A stretch of DNA of 64,000 bases from Notospermus geniculatus (GCA_002633025.1 NMRB01000225.1:85587-149586); one strand, 5' to 3'. Shown: positions 11,683-22,814, counted from the first letter of the stretch. Notes: a model not told the origin generated them from the sequence alone. Numbers and translations: made by a program.

Positions 11683-11843
11683 GGCTGTATGCATAAAACA
11701 TCTTGGCCCGTATGCCTAAAGGTGGAATAAGCTTATTGCACCTTTATGCATACGGGCCCTTAAGTGTAAACTTTCCCTTAAACTATTGTTCCAAACAAAA
11801 GATAAGGGAAATTTTACACTCAAGATGTTTGTGCCATACAGCC
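11683..11843. mobile_element. Foldback element with a second element nested in one arm
   Basis: Outer arms GGCTGTATGCATAAAACATC and its near-complement (11822-11843) continue inward as AGTGTAAACTTTCCCTTA and TAAGGGAAATTTTACACT. The left arm is interrupted by a 54-bp palindromic insert (11705-11758) beginning GGCCCGTATGCCTAAAGGTG, flanked by CTT on both sides. Removing the insert and one CTT restores the symmetry of the outer arms. Confidence 0.7.
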
Positions 11844-12256
11844 ACTGAATCGTAAAGCATGTCGGCAAAATACTTCTTGACCTTGCCAACTTTTCAGTTT
11901 ATCTATGCGCAAATTTCACAATGCAGGCATCCTTTGGGATTACTGTGATGGTGTTAAACTGTTCATGATCGAATTGTAAATATTGTATTCTGTGTATTAA
12001 TTGTAAAGAACATTATTATGGAATGTGCTGAGACGAACCTTCAGTGTTCATGTTGAATTCACCTTGTATAATTCTTGGTCATCATGTGGAATGTCATGAA
12101 TCTGCAGTAAAGTCACATTTAAGAGGTCATTTTGACAGAAATGTTGTAGTCGTCCCTGTATAGCTAGCATCAACATCATTCATTTCCGTGAAGCTCCCTC
12201 GGTCGTTTGCTGAAATAATATCTCACATGGGATGTCATCTGCTTTGCATTCTTCAA

Positions 12257-12329
12257 CAGCAGGGTATTTACCTGGCTGTTCTTCGTTCACTCAAATTTGT
12301 GTGAAGAGGAGCGAGGTAAAAACCCCTGG
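12257..12329. mobile_element. Hairpin element, CAGGG/GAGGAGCGA family, copy 1
   Basis: The left arm reads CAGCAGGGTATTTACCTGGC and the right arm GAAGAGGAGCGAGGTAAAAA followed by CCCCTGG. Related foldbacks are at 26479-26577 and 47800-47880. Confidence 0.6.
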
Positions 12330-12942
12330 TGTTCAGGAGGACGTCTCTGCTACTCACTGAGCCAAAGTTTGATAACTGGAATAAAGTTGGATGGACTTCT
12401 GTTCAGCTGCATTTTCCAGTTCCACAACTTGACATTGACAATCATTGATGCATTTTCCCATCATCATGATCAAGTTCCTAATGTACCGTAGCCCGTGTTG
12501 ACACCAATATTGTCACTATCTCTCAATGTGAATTGCCAGTATAGTTTCTCATTGCTTACATATTTATTTCTTTACTGCAGTGTCAGTGTTGATGTAAATA
12601 AATCCTGTTGCCCTTGTTCAATCTTTACTGTAAATTGTACTCTCGAGAAGGTAGGCCTACCGGTACTGTAAATTGTAATCTGGAGCAATATGCTTTTAGT
12701 TGTGTAGATAAATTTGGCAGAGAACTGAATTTTCAGCTACTTATGGGAGTGGGGTCTTTGCGAGTCTGTTGCTGGAAAGTCTGAATGATGGGGTGATGAT
12801 TTAGTTAGAAAAATGCTTAGAAACAAGCAGGTGATCGATAAAATGTATACTGGTATGTCGATTTCCTGCTGTTCCCGGTGATAAGCTGGGACTTCGGGCT
12901 CTGAAATGTGTTCAAATTCCTTTGAATCCATAATTACTCAGG

Positions 12943-13115
12943 GCCGTATTTAACTTTTTGGTCCGGGGGGAGGGGGGCAGAAGCCTCTCTAGGGTGGGCA
13001 GAAGACCTGTTTTTGCCATTTTTTGCCCAAAATCCACATGAAAATCACGTTTTTTGGTTGGCTCAGGGGGGCAACTGCCCCCCTCGCCCCCTTTAAGTAT
13101 GGCCCTGTTACTGCA
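12943..13115. repeat. Dispersed repeat, copy 1
   Basis: The stretch begins CAGGGCCGTATTTAAC, includes AAAATCCACATGAAAATCAC, and has a G-run facing GGGGGGCAACTGCCCCCC. A second copy is at 13347-13500. The ends CAGGGCCGTA and TATGGCCCTG are inverted, which suggests a MITE. Confidence 0.65.
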
Positions 13116-13346
13116 TGACTGTTCTTGCACTTCGTGTAAGCTGTAAATATACAAGATATTGCCACGTCAGATGACTTGTTAAGACAAGTATTCCAACCCA
13201 ATAAAATTATTTTGTGTGCATATTGGAAACTGATCTTCTTGTTTGATCGTCTTTTTCATGGCTTCTCATTCAGACTGCCAGTTTGGACAAAAAAATGGGT
13301 CCTGGGAGTTTGCTCTCACAAAAATGTTCCTTCTTTGCTGTGAACA

Positions 13347-13500
13347 GGGCCGTATTTAGCCTTTTTCATGTCTTTGGGGGGTGGGGGCAGAAGACCTTTT
13401 TTGCACAAAATCCGCATGAAAATCGCATTTTTTGGTTGGCTCTGGGAGGCAACTGCCCCCCCCCCAAGCTAGCTTTGCCAATTTTCAGGACCCTTCGCAC
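13347..13500. repeat. Dispersed repeat, copy 2
   Basis: Same order of blocks as 12943-13115: GGGCCGTATTTAGCC, AAAATCCGCATGAAAATCGC, then GGCAACTGCCCCCC. The right end is eroded. Confidence 0.65.
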
Positions 13501-15887
13501 ATTAATTCCCTTCAGAGATGACCTCTGTGGCTTCTCAATTCAGCTCCGAGTATCCTTGGCCGAGATACCACCTCGAAGTGCAATTATAGTATGCCATTAA
13601 TATTGGCTATGAAAGGGTTAATTCTGATGAATTTGATCAGAAAGGGTTAATTTAAATGACACTTTCTGAGGCTGATGTTGGTAGCCTGATGGATTTGGGA
13701 GGATGTCAAAAACCAAAACTGAAACATTAGGTTGTAGTGTAGTTATAGATTTAGAAAAATAATTGTAATTAGCCCTATTATTGGCGAGGAAGTGGTTAAT
13801 TTTATCAAAGTATCAGGGTGGAGGCCTCTAGAGGTTTATTTTTCATGTTTTTAATGAGTAGAAGCCGTTGTTGGGTTAAAAAAGATTAATTTTTTAACTG
13901 CCACTTTTGAGTCATTCAGTGGGAGCTCTTTTCCAAGCTCTTCAAATTTCTCAAAAAATATTTTCCCACGGTAAGAGCTCTCAGTTTATGCAATTGACTG
14001 AAGATGGCGCTGCGAACGCAACGTGTGCGCATGCTATTTGACAATGCTGAACAGCTTGGAGAGTTTATCGCTGCCTGGAGAGTGTGCCATACATCGTCAC
14101 TTAGATTGGTTCCGCTCTTTGCCGCTGCACACCCGAGGCATTGTGTCCACACAGGTTGCGCAAGACTGCTGTTGCATTTGTGTTGAGACTGCTTTGCACA
14201 GACCTGTGTCCGCGCGCGGCGCATCACACAAAAATTTGTTAGTTTCTAAATACGCGAACCGCATCACATCTTGAACTGGGTGATCACGTGATCTACCCCG
14301 CCACGAAAGTAGATCCTAGGAAAATAGCGATATGAGGCTTATTTCGTGCAGACTTTGCAAATAATTGACCGATTTGTCATTTCTGATGACAAATTACCAT
14401 AGACATGACATTATCGAGACGAAAAGGATGATATTGGATGACCCCCGGCAGCCACTATTCACAGTTCAGTGTGTTCAGTACTGTAGACCGAGTGCCGAGT
14501 GTGTGACGACGCACCAACGCAGCTGTCAGTGGCTAACATGGCATGTACAGCATATCTAGGCCTATGTATGTCATAATCATGACGGATAATGTGATACCCT
14601 CACAGGGAGACATCCTTGGTAGGCCTATTTTAGGAGATTCTGCAATTTATTAACTCGAAGCGAGGAATCGCCCGCCATCTTGAAAATGCAACAAGTAGTC
14701 CTGAAGTATCCCATGATTCCTTGAGCGCGCGGTGACAGATCGGTGCGAGGTACGATGCGCCATCTGTCGTGACAATGCACCCGAGGCGCTCATCCCAAAG
14801 GACAGTAGCGCCGACGGAGTGGAGCGGCAAAGACTGGAACCAATCTAATTGGCGCGCTATTTGTAATTTTTTTAACCCTTTCTGAGTGAATGGCGATGTT
14901 TAGTGAATAGGCCCTACATTTCGATGTTTTAGACTTCTAGAAATCCCTCAGTTGTAAAAAAAACACGCGGATTAACCCTTTTTGATCAGTTTATACCACT
15001 AGCTTATTTCAAGAAGGCGGGGCACATTCAGACGAGTTCTGCAGGGTCTGGGGTGAAATTTGAGTGTAACGTTTACTAGTGTCGCCCGGAGGTCAGTGTT
15101 TCCATACAATGAGTTGCCGTGAAATGTTTCGTGGGGTCATTCCGTCATAGGATTGCGGACAGGACAGCGTCACGCTTTCCAAGGGGGATGGGATGATTTC
15201 TCCTTTTACACTCTGCACCCGAAGATCTTATACACGCAGTGAACTTTCTTCAATGAAAAGGCGGGGTAATTAGACCCAGCCTAGGCATATTTGTTTCGAT
15301 GGTCGACTCGCATGAAAAGAATGCTGATGTCGGATTTCACTGTTTTTGTGCCCTTGGCAGTGGCGCGTTGCGACAAGAGTTGCGTAATTCTTGCGTAATT
15401 CTTACTCTGGACGCACATGTTTGGCCATAGGCCGACTCAGACGGCTGACCAACTTGAAAAGGAAGGAATGTCTTGGCTTTGAAATCGATTGGACGAACCG
15501 TCTGACACTTGAATGGATTCCGAGACTCAAAGCCACTGGTTGGGTGGGGATTGAAAGGAATGAATTTTAATCTCCTCCAAATCTGGTCATATTAAAGGGT
15601 AAACTTCTATATTTAGAACAAAATCACGGGATTGGCGGAAAACTTATGTCGGATTACATTGTTTTCGTGGTCTTACCAGTGGTTATGTAATGTTCACTGT
15701 ATAAATTGAGCCGCCAGGTCGACCTCTGCCATTTCGGGAGCTGCCTTTCACCGTGGACGGACACAAGGACATTGGTTTGCTGAAGATTTCTTCCCGCCTT
15801 TGCCGACATTCATTTTGTCGATTCGTGCTGCTTTTCACAGTGTTTTTGCTTTTTCGTTTCAGAAGCCTGGTCGGTCCTCGCCCGAGG
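13501..15887. other. Intergenic, no gene recognised
   Basis: Apart from the dispersed repeat at 13920-14220 I see no supported gene. Several words of the type GGTTAATTTNA recur at 13614-13815. Short open frames here have no recognisable domain and no splice context. Confidence 0.4.
13920..14220 (+). repeat. Dispersed repeat with ATGGCGCTGCGAACGC motif, uninterrupted copy
   Basis: Reads as the reverse complement of most of 23460-23945: shared blocks include GACTGAAGATGGCGCTGCGA, the TTTGACAAT word and ATCGCTGCCTGGAG. It lacks two insertions present in the other copy, so it serves as the empty site. A frame opening MALRTQRVRMLFDNAEQ runs through it; coding status is unknown and I assign no function. 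Confidence 0.65.
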
Positions 15888-16065
15888 AATTCCCGTGCAC
15901 CGTGTTGGAGCCGTTTGTACCATCCCTGACCGGCCTTGGCGGCGTCCCTGCAAGCCTTTTTGGAACCTGCCCGGTGAATTCCCGTGCACCGTGTTTTAAG
16001 CAGTTTGGACCATCCCTGACTGGCCTCGGCGGCGTCCCTGCAAACGTTTTTTGAAACCTGCTCCA
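15888..16065 (+). repeat. Direct repeat, two units of about 87 bp
   Basis: Each unit starts GAATTCCCGTGCACCGTGTT and includes GGCGGCGTCCCTGCAA. The units have diverged at several positions. No gene is recognised around them. Confidence 0.85.
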
Positions 16066-16629
16066 ACCATGCCAACTCTGCACACCTAATACCGAGGACA
16101 CCATCCTTGATCATTTTGGCCTACGGTACGTCAATGGCGGGTTGCCGTCGCTCTCGGGTGGTAGTGATAGATCGTAATAAGTGGACTACCAAACGGGACC
16201 TTGCTCACAAAGCCGCCGTCATAACTTGAGGCTACGCAAATCCTTGGGGTTGGTAGTAAGGCACCAAACAGTTTTTCATTTTGTTAGATTTTGAAACTGC
16301 TACACCGAAACTATGCAGTATGCGCTTGTCGCAACCGAAAGGGATCAGCATGCACAAAGCCTACAAGTGGGGAAGGAGTGGTCAGTTTGCGTGAACTGAC
16401 CGATTATCCTTGCGACAAGCGACCGTTTTGCTCGAATGGCTCGCATCCGGAAATCTCGTTACCATGCCGTATTTCTGGAATTGCGTCGTAAATTTTGTGC
16501 CACGATGACATTTACATAATGTTAAAATGTTTTTCTTACAATTTATATCTTCCATTTCTTTCAGAACCCAAAGCCGTCCCTCACCTTGGTTGCCATGGTT
16601 GCCGGGCTTGGTCGACACCGATGAAACTA

Positions 16630-17135
16630 ACTTTACCGAGATGGCAGGAACGGTTACGGACTTTGCCGAGATGAAACGAACTTTACCGAGATGGCACGAA
16701 CGGTTACGGACTTTGCCGAGATGAAACGAAGTTTGCCGAGATGGCACGGACGTTTACGACATTTGCCGAGATCAAACGAACGGTTACCGAGATGGAACGA
16801 ACTTTGCCGAGATGTCACGAACGTCTACGAACTTTGCCGAGATGTCACGAACGTCTACGAACTTTGCCGAGATGTCACGAACGTCTACATTTGCCGAGAT
16901 CAAACGAACGGTTACCGAGACGGAACGAAGTTTGCCGAGATGTCACGAACGTTTACGAAGTTTGCCGAGATGTCACGAACGTCTACGACATTTGCCGAGA
17001 TCAAACGAACGGTTACCGAGACGGAACGAACTTTGCCGAGATGTTACGAACTTTGCCGAGATGTCACGAACATTTACGAACTTTGCCGAGATGTCACGAA
17101 CGTTTACGAACTTTGCCGAGATGAAACGAACGTTA
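16630..17135 (+). repeat. 30-bp minisatellite open in all three forward frames
   Basis: Units of the type ACTTTGCCGAGATGTCACGA plus ACGTCTACGA (30 bp) repeat about 17 times, with variants in AAACGAACGG. Because the unit is a multiple of three and lacks stops, frames of 127-190 codons run through it in all three phases, giving repetitive Arg/Cys/Thr-rich readings. A frame open in every phase is an expected by-product of the repeat and not evidence of a gene. Confidence 0.9.
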
Positions 17136-17293
17136 CTAGCAAGGATTTGGACTTCTATTTGTGTCGGATGTATCTTCTCGTTAATTCGTCGGAATACTAC
17201 TCGGTAATCTATCGTTTGCCTTTGTGTCGTTTTGTGATCCGGCTGTTAGACTCGTCGTCCTGAGATGTCTCAGTCCGTTGACATAGATCTGCT

Positions 17294-17329
17294 CTTGGAG
17301 GAATTATACGTTAGTATAATTCCTTCAAG
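17294..17329. mobile_element. Ultra-short palindromic element, copy 1 (36 bp)
   Basis: Reads CTTGGAGGAATTATAC, a 4-nt loop, then GTATAATTCCTTCAAG. It shares its arms with 22389-22422 and 33052-33100. It sits inside a wider imperfect palindrome (AGTCCGTTGA to TCAACGGACT). No clear target duplication remains here. Confidence 0.65.
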
Positions 17330-17579
17330 ACCGGCTCAACGGACTTGGACATTCTCCAGTTAGTCTTAACAGCTTTGCCCTTGTTGGAGATACTCCTTCC
17401 CTTGGGCATTAGGCCTAATCCCCTTCGACTTGACTTTAACCCTTTCCTCTTCCATTGGACTTCAACTGGACTTGGAAAGGATCAAGGAAACAAATCAATT
17501 GACAAATAACATTTATTTGTTGATTGATAACTACAGAGAAAAGGAAGAAGAAACAGCGGCTTCAACATCAGGAATGGAA

Positions 17580-17725
17580 TCTGAAATAGAAAAAAAGAAA
17601 TAAAATAATAGAAAAAAGAAATAAAATAATAAAAAAATGAGAAAAATAATAGAAAAACTGCAAAAATAAGCAGAAAAACGGCGAAAATAAGCCGAAAAAT
17701 GGCGAAAATAAGCCAAAATTGCCTA
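17580..17725 (+). repeat. A-rich low-complexity tract
   Basis: Runs of GAAATAAAATAATAGAAAAA pass into repeated GGCGAAAATAAGCC-type units of about 16-18 bp. Confidence 0.8.
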
Positions 17726-17840
17726 AAAAATGCCCAAAAAACCCCTTAAAAATGCTCTAAGTCCAACAAAAATTTTTTTAGTTCCACCCCTAGCTCCGAA
17801 ACTTTGAGACGGTCAGGAGTAATCTCCCCTGCTGCTGAGA

Positions 17841-17913
17841 CGAAATTCCTTTTCTATGTACATCACTACTTCATCAATAATAGAAGTAGTGATGTACATG
17901 AAAAGAAATTTCG
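17841..17913. repeat. 73-nt near-perfect hairpin
   Basis: Arms of about 31 nt (left begins CGAAATTCCTTTTC, right ends GAAAAGAAATTTCG) pair almost perfectly around a 10-nt loop at 17873-17882; the innermost pairing is ACATCACTACTTC with GAAGTAGTGATGT. It has the size of a microRNA precursor, but the near-complete pairing without bulges fits a short foldback element better. Confidence 0.7.
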
Positions 17914-18052
17914 ACAGCCTCAAGAGGGAGTGAAATCGGCAAATCGGTGTAATACTTACCAAGGATGTTGTTCCACAATGCGTACAAGAACCTGCAACAT
18001 AAGAAAAAATGGAGATAGTTTATTTTTTGAACCCTTCCACTGGACTTTTTTG

Positions 18053-18796
18053 NNNNNNNNNNNNNNNNNNNNNNNNNNNNNNNNNNNNNNNNNNNNNNNN
18101 NNNNNNNNNNNNNNNNNNNNNNNNNNNNNNNNNNNNNNNNNNNNNNNNNNNNNNNNNNNNNNNNNNNNNNNNNNNNNNNNNNNNNNNNNNNNNNNNNNNN
18201 NNNNNNNNNNNNNNNNNNNNNNNNNNNNNNNNNNNNNNNNNNNNNNNNNNNNNNNNNNNNNNNNNNNNNNNNNNNNNNNNNNNNNNNNNNNNNNNNNNNN
18301 NNNNNNNNNNNNNNNNNNNNNNNNNNNNNNNNNNNNNNNNNNNNNNNNNNNNNNNNNNNNNNNNNNNNNNNNNNNNNNNNNNNNNNNNNNNNNNNNNNNN
18401 NNNNNNNNNNNNNNNNNNNNNNNNNNNNNNNNNNNNNNNNNNNNNNNNNNNNNNNNNNNNNNNNNNNNNNNNNNNNNNNNNNNNNNNNNNNNNNNNNNNN
18501 NNNNNNNNNNNNNNNNNNNNNNNNNNNNNNNNNNNNNNNNNNNNNNNNNNNNNNNNNNNNNNNNNNNNNNNNNNNNNNNNNNNNNNNNNNNNNNNNNNNN
18601 NNNNNNNNNNNNNNNNNNNNNNNNNNNNNNNNNNNNNNNNNNNNNNNNNNNNNNNNNNNNNNNNNNNNNNNNNNNNNNNNNNNNNNNNNNNNNNNNNNNN
18701 NNNNNNNNNNNNNNNNNNNNNNNNNNNNNNNNNNNNNNNNNNNNNNNNNNNNNNNNNNNNNNNNNNNNNNNNNNNNNNNNNNNNNNNNNNNNNNNN
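18053..18796. other. Assembly gap, 744 N
   Basis: The gap is flanked on both sides by GGAGATAGTTTATTTTT, the start of the satellite unit seen at 18797-19265. The missing sequence is therefore probably more of the same tandem array and its true length is unknown. Confidence 0.9.
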
Positions 18797-19265
18797 GGAG
18801 ATAGTTTATTTTTCAACTTTCCCTCCCCAGCCACTTTCATTAAACATTAACCCTTTCCTGTTCTCGGAACTGGAAAAATGGAGATACATGTAGTTTATTT
18901 TTCAACTTTTCCTACCCAGCCACTTTCATTGAACAAGTTTATTTTTCAACTTTTTCTACCCAGCCACTTTCATTGAACATTAACCCTTTCCTGTTCTTCG
19001 AACTGGAAAAATGGAGATACATGTAGTTTATTTTTCGACTTCCCTTCCCATGGCCCTTTCAGTGGACATTAACCCCTTCCTATTAGTGGAACTGGAAAAA
19101 TGGAGATAATTTATTTTTCGACTTTCCCTTCCCATACCCCTTTCATTCAACATTAACCCCTTCTTGTTCTTCGAACTGGAAAAATGGAGATAGTTTATTT
19201 TTCAACTTTCCCTCCCCAGCCACTTTCATTAAACATCCCCTTCCTTCTCCCCAAACAGAAAAAAT
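18797..19265 (+). repeat. Satellite array of about 85-bp units
   Basis: Units begin AAAATGGAGATA and contain TTTATTTTTCAACTTTCCC, CCACTTTCATT and ACATTAACCC. Starts near 18877, 19009, 19096 and 19180 give periods of about 84-87 bp, with one unit carrying an internal partial duplication. A unit also lies left of the gap near 18008. Confidence 0.85.
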
Positions 19266-19280
19266 GGACATGCGAAATCG

Positions 19281-19635
19281 TAAACTCCCTACACAGTTGT
19301 GTAGTGTCCCCTTCGATTTACCGGCTCTTCACAATTGCTTCACTGTGCAGAAGTGGCCGCATTTGGTTACAGAATGATGGCATCAGGCATATCAGGGCCG
19401 GACGCAAGTTCAGCACGCTGCTTTCAAAACTCTTTTTCATTGGCTGAATGGATCATGTGATCTAGTAGCCATGGCAGCACAAGAACATCCGTTGCCAATG
19501 GGCCGAAGTGTCCGACTCAGGCCAGCTTGGTTACGGATTGCCATCTATCTGCTGACCAAATACGGCAAATTTTACGAAGTGAAGCAGTTGTGGAGAGCAG
19601 GTAAACCGAAGGGGGCGTAGCTTACAACTGCAAAG
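19281..19635. mobile_element. Long-TIR element, copy 1
   Basis: Begins TAAACTCCCTACACAGTTGT. The right half contains GAAGTGAAGCAGTTGTGG and ends near ACAACTGC, complementary to the left. Related to the better-preserved copy at 31346-31735. No coding frame. Confidence 0.6.
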
Positions 19636-20044
19636 GGCCCAGAGTCTAGTGAAATCGATCGAGGAATACGGGAAATCGATTATACTCACCAAGGATATAT
19701 TCTCTGCTTAGGAGCATGAGTTGGAAGGCAGTCAGGATTTGTCTGTCCCATTAGTCTAACACGTGGTTGCACATTCCTCTGGAAAAAGGCTCCTTAGAAG
19801 ATAAGCCTGCAATATACAAGAGAAAACTTGTGATTAGAATTAAAAATGTCATTCAACATCATTTAAAGGAGCACAGTATGCTATCTCTTACTGGTATTTT
19901 GACTGCCGACGTAGAGGGAGCCACCTAGCTGCAGCAACAAGAACTACACAAAAACATTACAAAATGTATGTAGAACATAGGGTCCATTTGCCGACAATGT
20001 AGTTTCTCCCTGCTGTTGGACCTGGAGAGTGGTGCAGATGGCGA
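19636..20044. other. Intergenic, no gene recognised
   Basis: No conserved frame, hairpin or tandem repeat is apparent in this stretch. Confidence 0.35.
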
Positions 20045-20985
20045 CGGTGGCGATGGTTATCTCCATTTCGCCTACTCCTCGTTTCGCTTACTCCCATTTC
20101 GCCTATCTCCGTTTGGCCTTCTCTCCATTTTGCCTACTCCCCATTTCGCCTTCTCCTCCTTTCGCCTACTGTCAATTTTAACAATTGCGATTTTGCAAAT
20201 TTTTCTCCTTACTCCGTAGGGGGCTGTTGTTTTTGTTCCAAGCAGGTGTTGTAGGGGTGGACATCAGGTGACCTATATTTCAAAGCTATGGCTTATAGAA
20301 TTATAATGTAAGACGAATAATTCTCTCAAGACTACATTACAAAAAAAAGAAGCTATCTACCGTTTCATCCAAAGTTAAAGCAATCTAGGCCTAATTGCTG
20401 GTTCTTGTCATCCATCAGTTGGAATGACATCCTTTGTCAGATCATGGAGGAATGGTCACATCAAAAAGGAAGTAGGAATGCACAAAAAAAGAACATGTTG
20501 CCTTTTAAATTTTTCCTCCCAAGTTTAGTTACTGCAGCCACTGAATTTTAAGAATCTCAGAGCTTGGAGAGATGAGGAACGCTTTCAAACCTTTATTAAG
20601 GATCTAAAGAGTAAGGTGGTAGCGGGGGCGGTAGATATAAAACAGAATGACATGCTCTTGATCTCGTTAAAGTTTCAAAAATTAAGGAATTTATGAAATG
20701 TTAATAGCATAACTCAATTTTTGATATTCATGAATTAAAAACGAGAACCCTGTTACATATATTTAATCCACAGCTTTAAAGTAGGTCACCTGACACCCAA
20801 CCCCTGGAAAAAAACACTACCCCATAAGAAGTACCGGTACGAAGACAAATTTGCGAAATCCATTGTTAAATCTGAGAGTAGGCGAAAAGGGGAGTAGGCA
20901 AAATGGAGAGTAGGCTAAATGGGGGGGGGGTAGGCCAAATGAGGGTAGGCAAAATGGGGAATATTTGTAGGCAAAATGGGGATAC
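20045..20985. mobile_element. Foldback transposon with tandem-repeat arms (TU-like)
   Basis: The left arm (about 20045-20330) and right arm (about 20700-20985) are inverted copies. The outer part of each arm is a run of 15-16-bp units (left TTTCGCCTACTCCCCA type, right AAATGGGGAGTAGGC type). The inner part is unique sequence that still pairs, for example TCAGGTGACCTATATTTCAA on the left against the complement of TTTAAAGTAGGTCACCTGA. Outer repetitive plus inner unique inverted-repeat domains is the architecture of the TU foldback elements known from sea urchin. No transposase frame is seen. Confidence 0.7.
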
Positions 20986-21434
20986 ACCGGTGGCGCCAGC
21001 TGTCGAGAAAGAGTGGCAATACTGGGCTCCTTTAAGTGAAATTAGAGGTTGGCTTTCTCACAAATGACAGAAAATTACTTGAGTTTTTACAAAGCCTCCG
21101 CAACGGCAATGCCAACAAGGATGCCAATCCCATTGTTTCATGTCCTGCACAGAACACCAACAATGGATGGTGTTTCGAGGGCTTGGGAAAACTCGGTAGG
21201 CCTATGCAAATACACCGGTATGAAAGATCACCATGAATAACCAGTGTAATGTTTTGCAGTGTAGGGCCTAGCTATTTTTTCTGCGTGACTTTTTTCTGCA
21301 TTACCGGTACAATTTTTGGCGGGACACACTGAGAACAGATTCGCTGTCTCGTCTATTCCGTCAATCTATTGTAATGTCACACTGGCACATGGCTCACACT
21401 GAAAAACGTTACACCGATTCTGTCACGTGCATAA
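20986..21434. other. Intergenic, no gene recognised
   Basis: Short open frames overlap in two phases near 21036-21240, but no domain or splice context supports them. Confidence 0.35.
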
Positions 21435-21436
21435 TA

Positions 21437-21593
21437 GTGAGTTTAAGAAACCATACGTTAACGCTAACGCTAACGCTAATTACGTCAAAATGACGTCACT
21501 CCCCGAAGAAATACAACAGATTCATTCGATGTGACGTCAAAATGATGTCAATAACGTTAGCGTTAGCGTTAACGTATGTTTTCTTAACCTCAC
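21437..21593. mobile_element. TA-flanked foldback MITE with TAACGC repeats
   Basis: Terminal inverted repeats of about 60 bp, flanked by TA on both sides (21435-21436, 21594-21595), as in Tc1/mariner insertions. Each arm carries GTTAACGCTAACGCTAACG and ends at a TGACGTCA-type palindrome facing the other arm. Confidence 0.7.
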
Positions 21594-21595
21594 TA

Positions 21596-22195
21596 ATGAG
21601 GAATACGGGAAATCGGAATCGATATACATGTATAGGCCTACCGGAAGTCGATTATTAACTCACCAAGGATATTCGATTCCCCATTTCATGAGAAAACACG
21701 AGTTTAAAGCAGAAGATTCGTCTCTCGCAAACCATAATGACAACATTTGGAAGACGACGGCTGCAACGAGAAAAATTAAAATAAAAACATTAATCAAATT
21801 GTCATTCAAGATCATAAAATATTCAATTCAAGTGACAATCAGACAATCAAAGGCAGACAATCATAAAGGTTCTTTTCGGACTATGTAACTCGGACATTGC
21901 ATCCCTGGGACAACTATCCCTTCCACATTGCCACCAAGTAAAAATCTACATGCTGGAAAGGGACTCGATAAAGTCATACTGCGCAGCTTTTCACCTCGAA
22001 TGCTAAAGTATGGACACAATATCACCGATTGCCACGGGTATTTCGCTAGTAAAATATAATACCGGTCATGAGGTTATCTGCCTATAAGGGAATTAGGTTT
22101 GGTTCATTTTCAGGAACAACCTTTGCAATGGAACATCATAATGGTCGGTTGTTCCTTCTTTGTAGTAGAAGACGCTTGCCACACATTGGCCCATA
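21596..22195. other. Intergenic, no gene recognised
   Basis: A frame at 21628-21888 is open for 86 codons, but its composition is Lys/Asn-rich and AT-driven, with no recognisable motif. Confidence 0.3.
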
Positions 22196-22648
22196 TGCAT
22201 AAAAAAGCAAATGCTTTTTAATAATTGAAAATTGAAGCAAATACTTCCATCTGTGAACAGAAAGTAAATGCTTTTGCTAAAAAACAATTGCTAAAGAAAT
22301 ATCAATTGTATTTACATGTACTTGTTCCTTTCTTATCAAATGCTAGAATTCATATGCATAATACATTGTACTGAGCAATTGCTCCAACCTTGGAGGAATT
22401 ATACTGACAGTATTCCTCCAAGCTCCAACTGTAGAACGTTTGGTCAATCTGCTTGAACCAAGGAGCAAACAGTTCATTGGTAAACAAGCAGACTGTTAAG
22501 TATAAGCATTTGCTCTGAAGTAGAGGTGAAAAATTATGCATATGAAACCAAAATTGCTTTACTTTTACTTTTGGCTTCAAGCAACTGCTTTTACTTTTTG
22601 CTGTTGCTAGAAGTAGGCTAAATGCTTCATTTTTATGCATACGGCCAA
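22196..22648. mobile_element. GGCC-TATGCATAAA inverted-repeat element
   Basis: Left end TTGGCCCATATGCATAAAA, right end TTTTATGCATACGGCCAA. The interior holds many AGCAAATGCTTTT-like words and the 34-bp palindrome at 22389-22422. Termini resemble those at 11705 and 41134-41423. Confidence 0.6.
22389..22422. mobile_element. Ultra-short palindromic element, copy 2 (34 bp)
   Basis: CTTGGAGGAATTATACTGAC leads into AGTATTCCTCCAAG. It is flanked by a perfect 7-bp direct repeat CTCCAAC (22382-22388 and 22423-22429), as expected of a target-site duplication. Confidence 0.75.
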
Positions 22649-22814
22649 AAATAGATAAGTCTTCTCTTATCATTTTTGATACGGCCCAATAACTTCAAGC
22701 CAAACTCGTAAACAAATTTTTAAACTTACCATCCAATTCCAATCGTTGCCGTGGATGACATTGTGACAAGCCCAGCATCTGCTTTGTCGATAGAGTTCCA
22801 TCTCGGGTTACAGT

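Larger units (their letters stand above)
10839..13205 (+). other. LAMTOR1: Probable LAMTOR1 3' UTR and downstream region
   Basis: No coding exon is recognisable. Candidate poly(A) signals AATAAA occur at 12597-12602 and 13200-13205, the latter followed by a GT-rich stretch. Which one is used cannot be decided from sequence. The region holds a nested foldback (11683-11843), a hairpin-family member (12257-12329) and a dispersed repeat (12943-13115). Confidence 0.4.

Noticed and set aside
16691-17263. 190-codon frame as a repetitive Arg/Cys-rich protein
   Set aside because: It follows mechanically from a stop-free 30-bp tandem repeat; the other two forward frames are open as well.
17841-17913. 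MicroRNA gene call
   Set aside because: Pairing is too complete and there is no conservation evidence; kept only as a hairpin feature.
17804-18893. Long open frames of about 290-350 codons on both strands
   Set aside because: They consist almost wholly of the N gap; there is no sequence to support coding.
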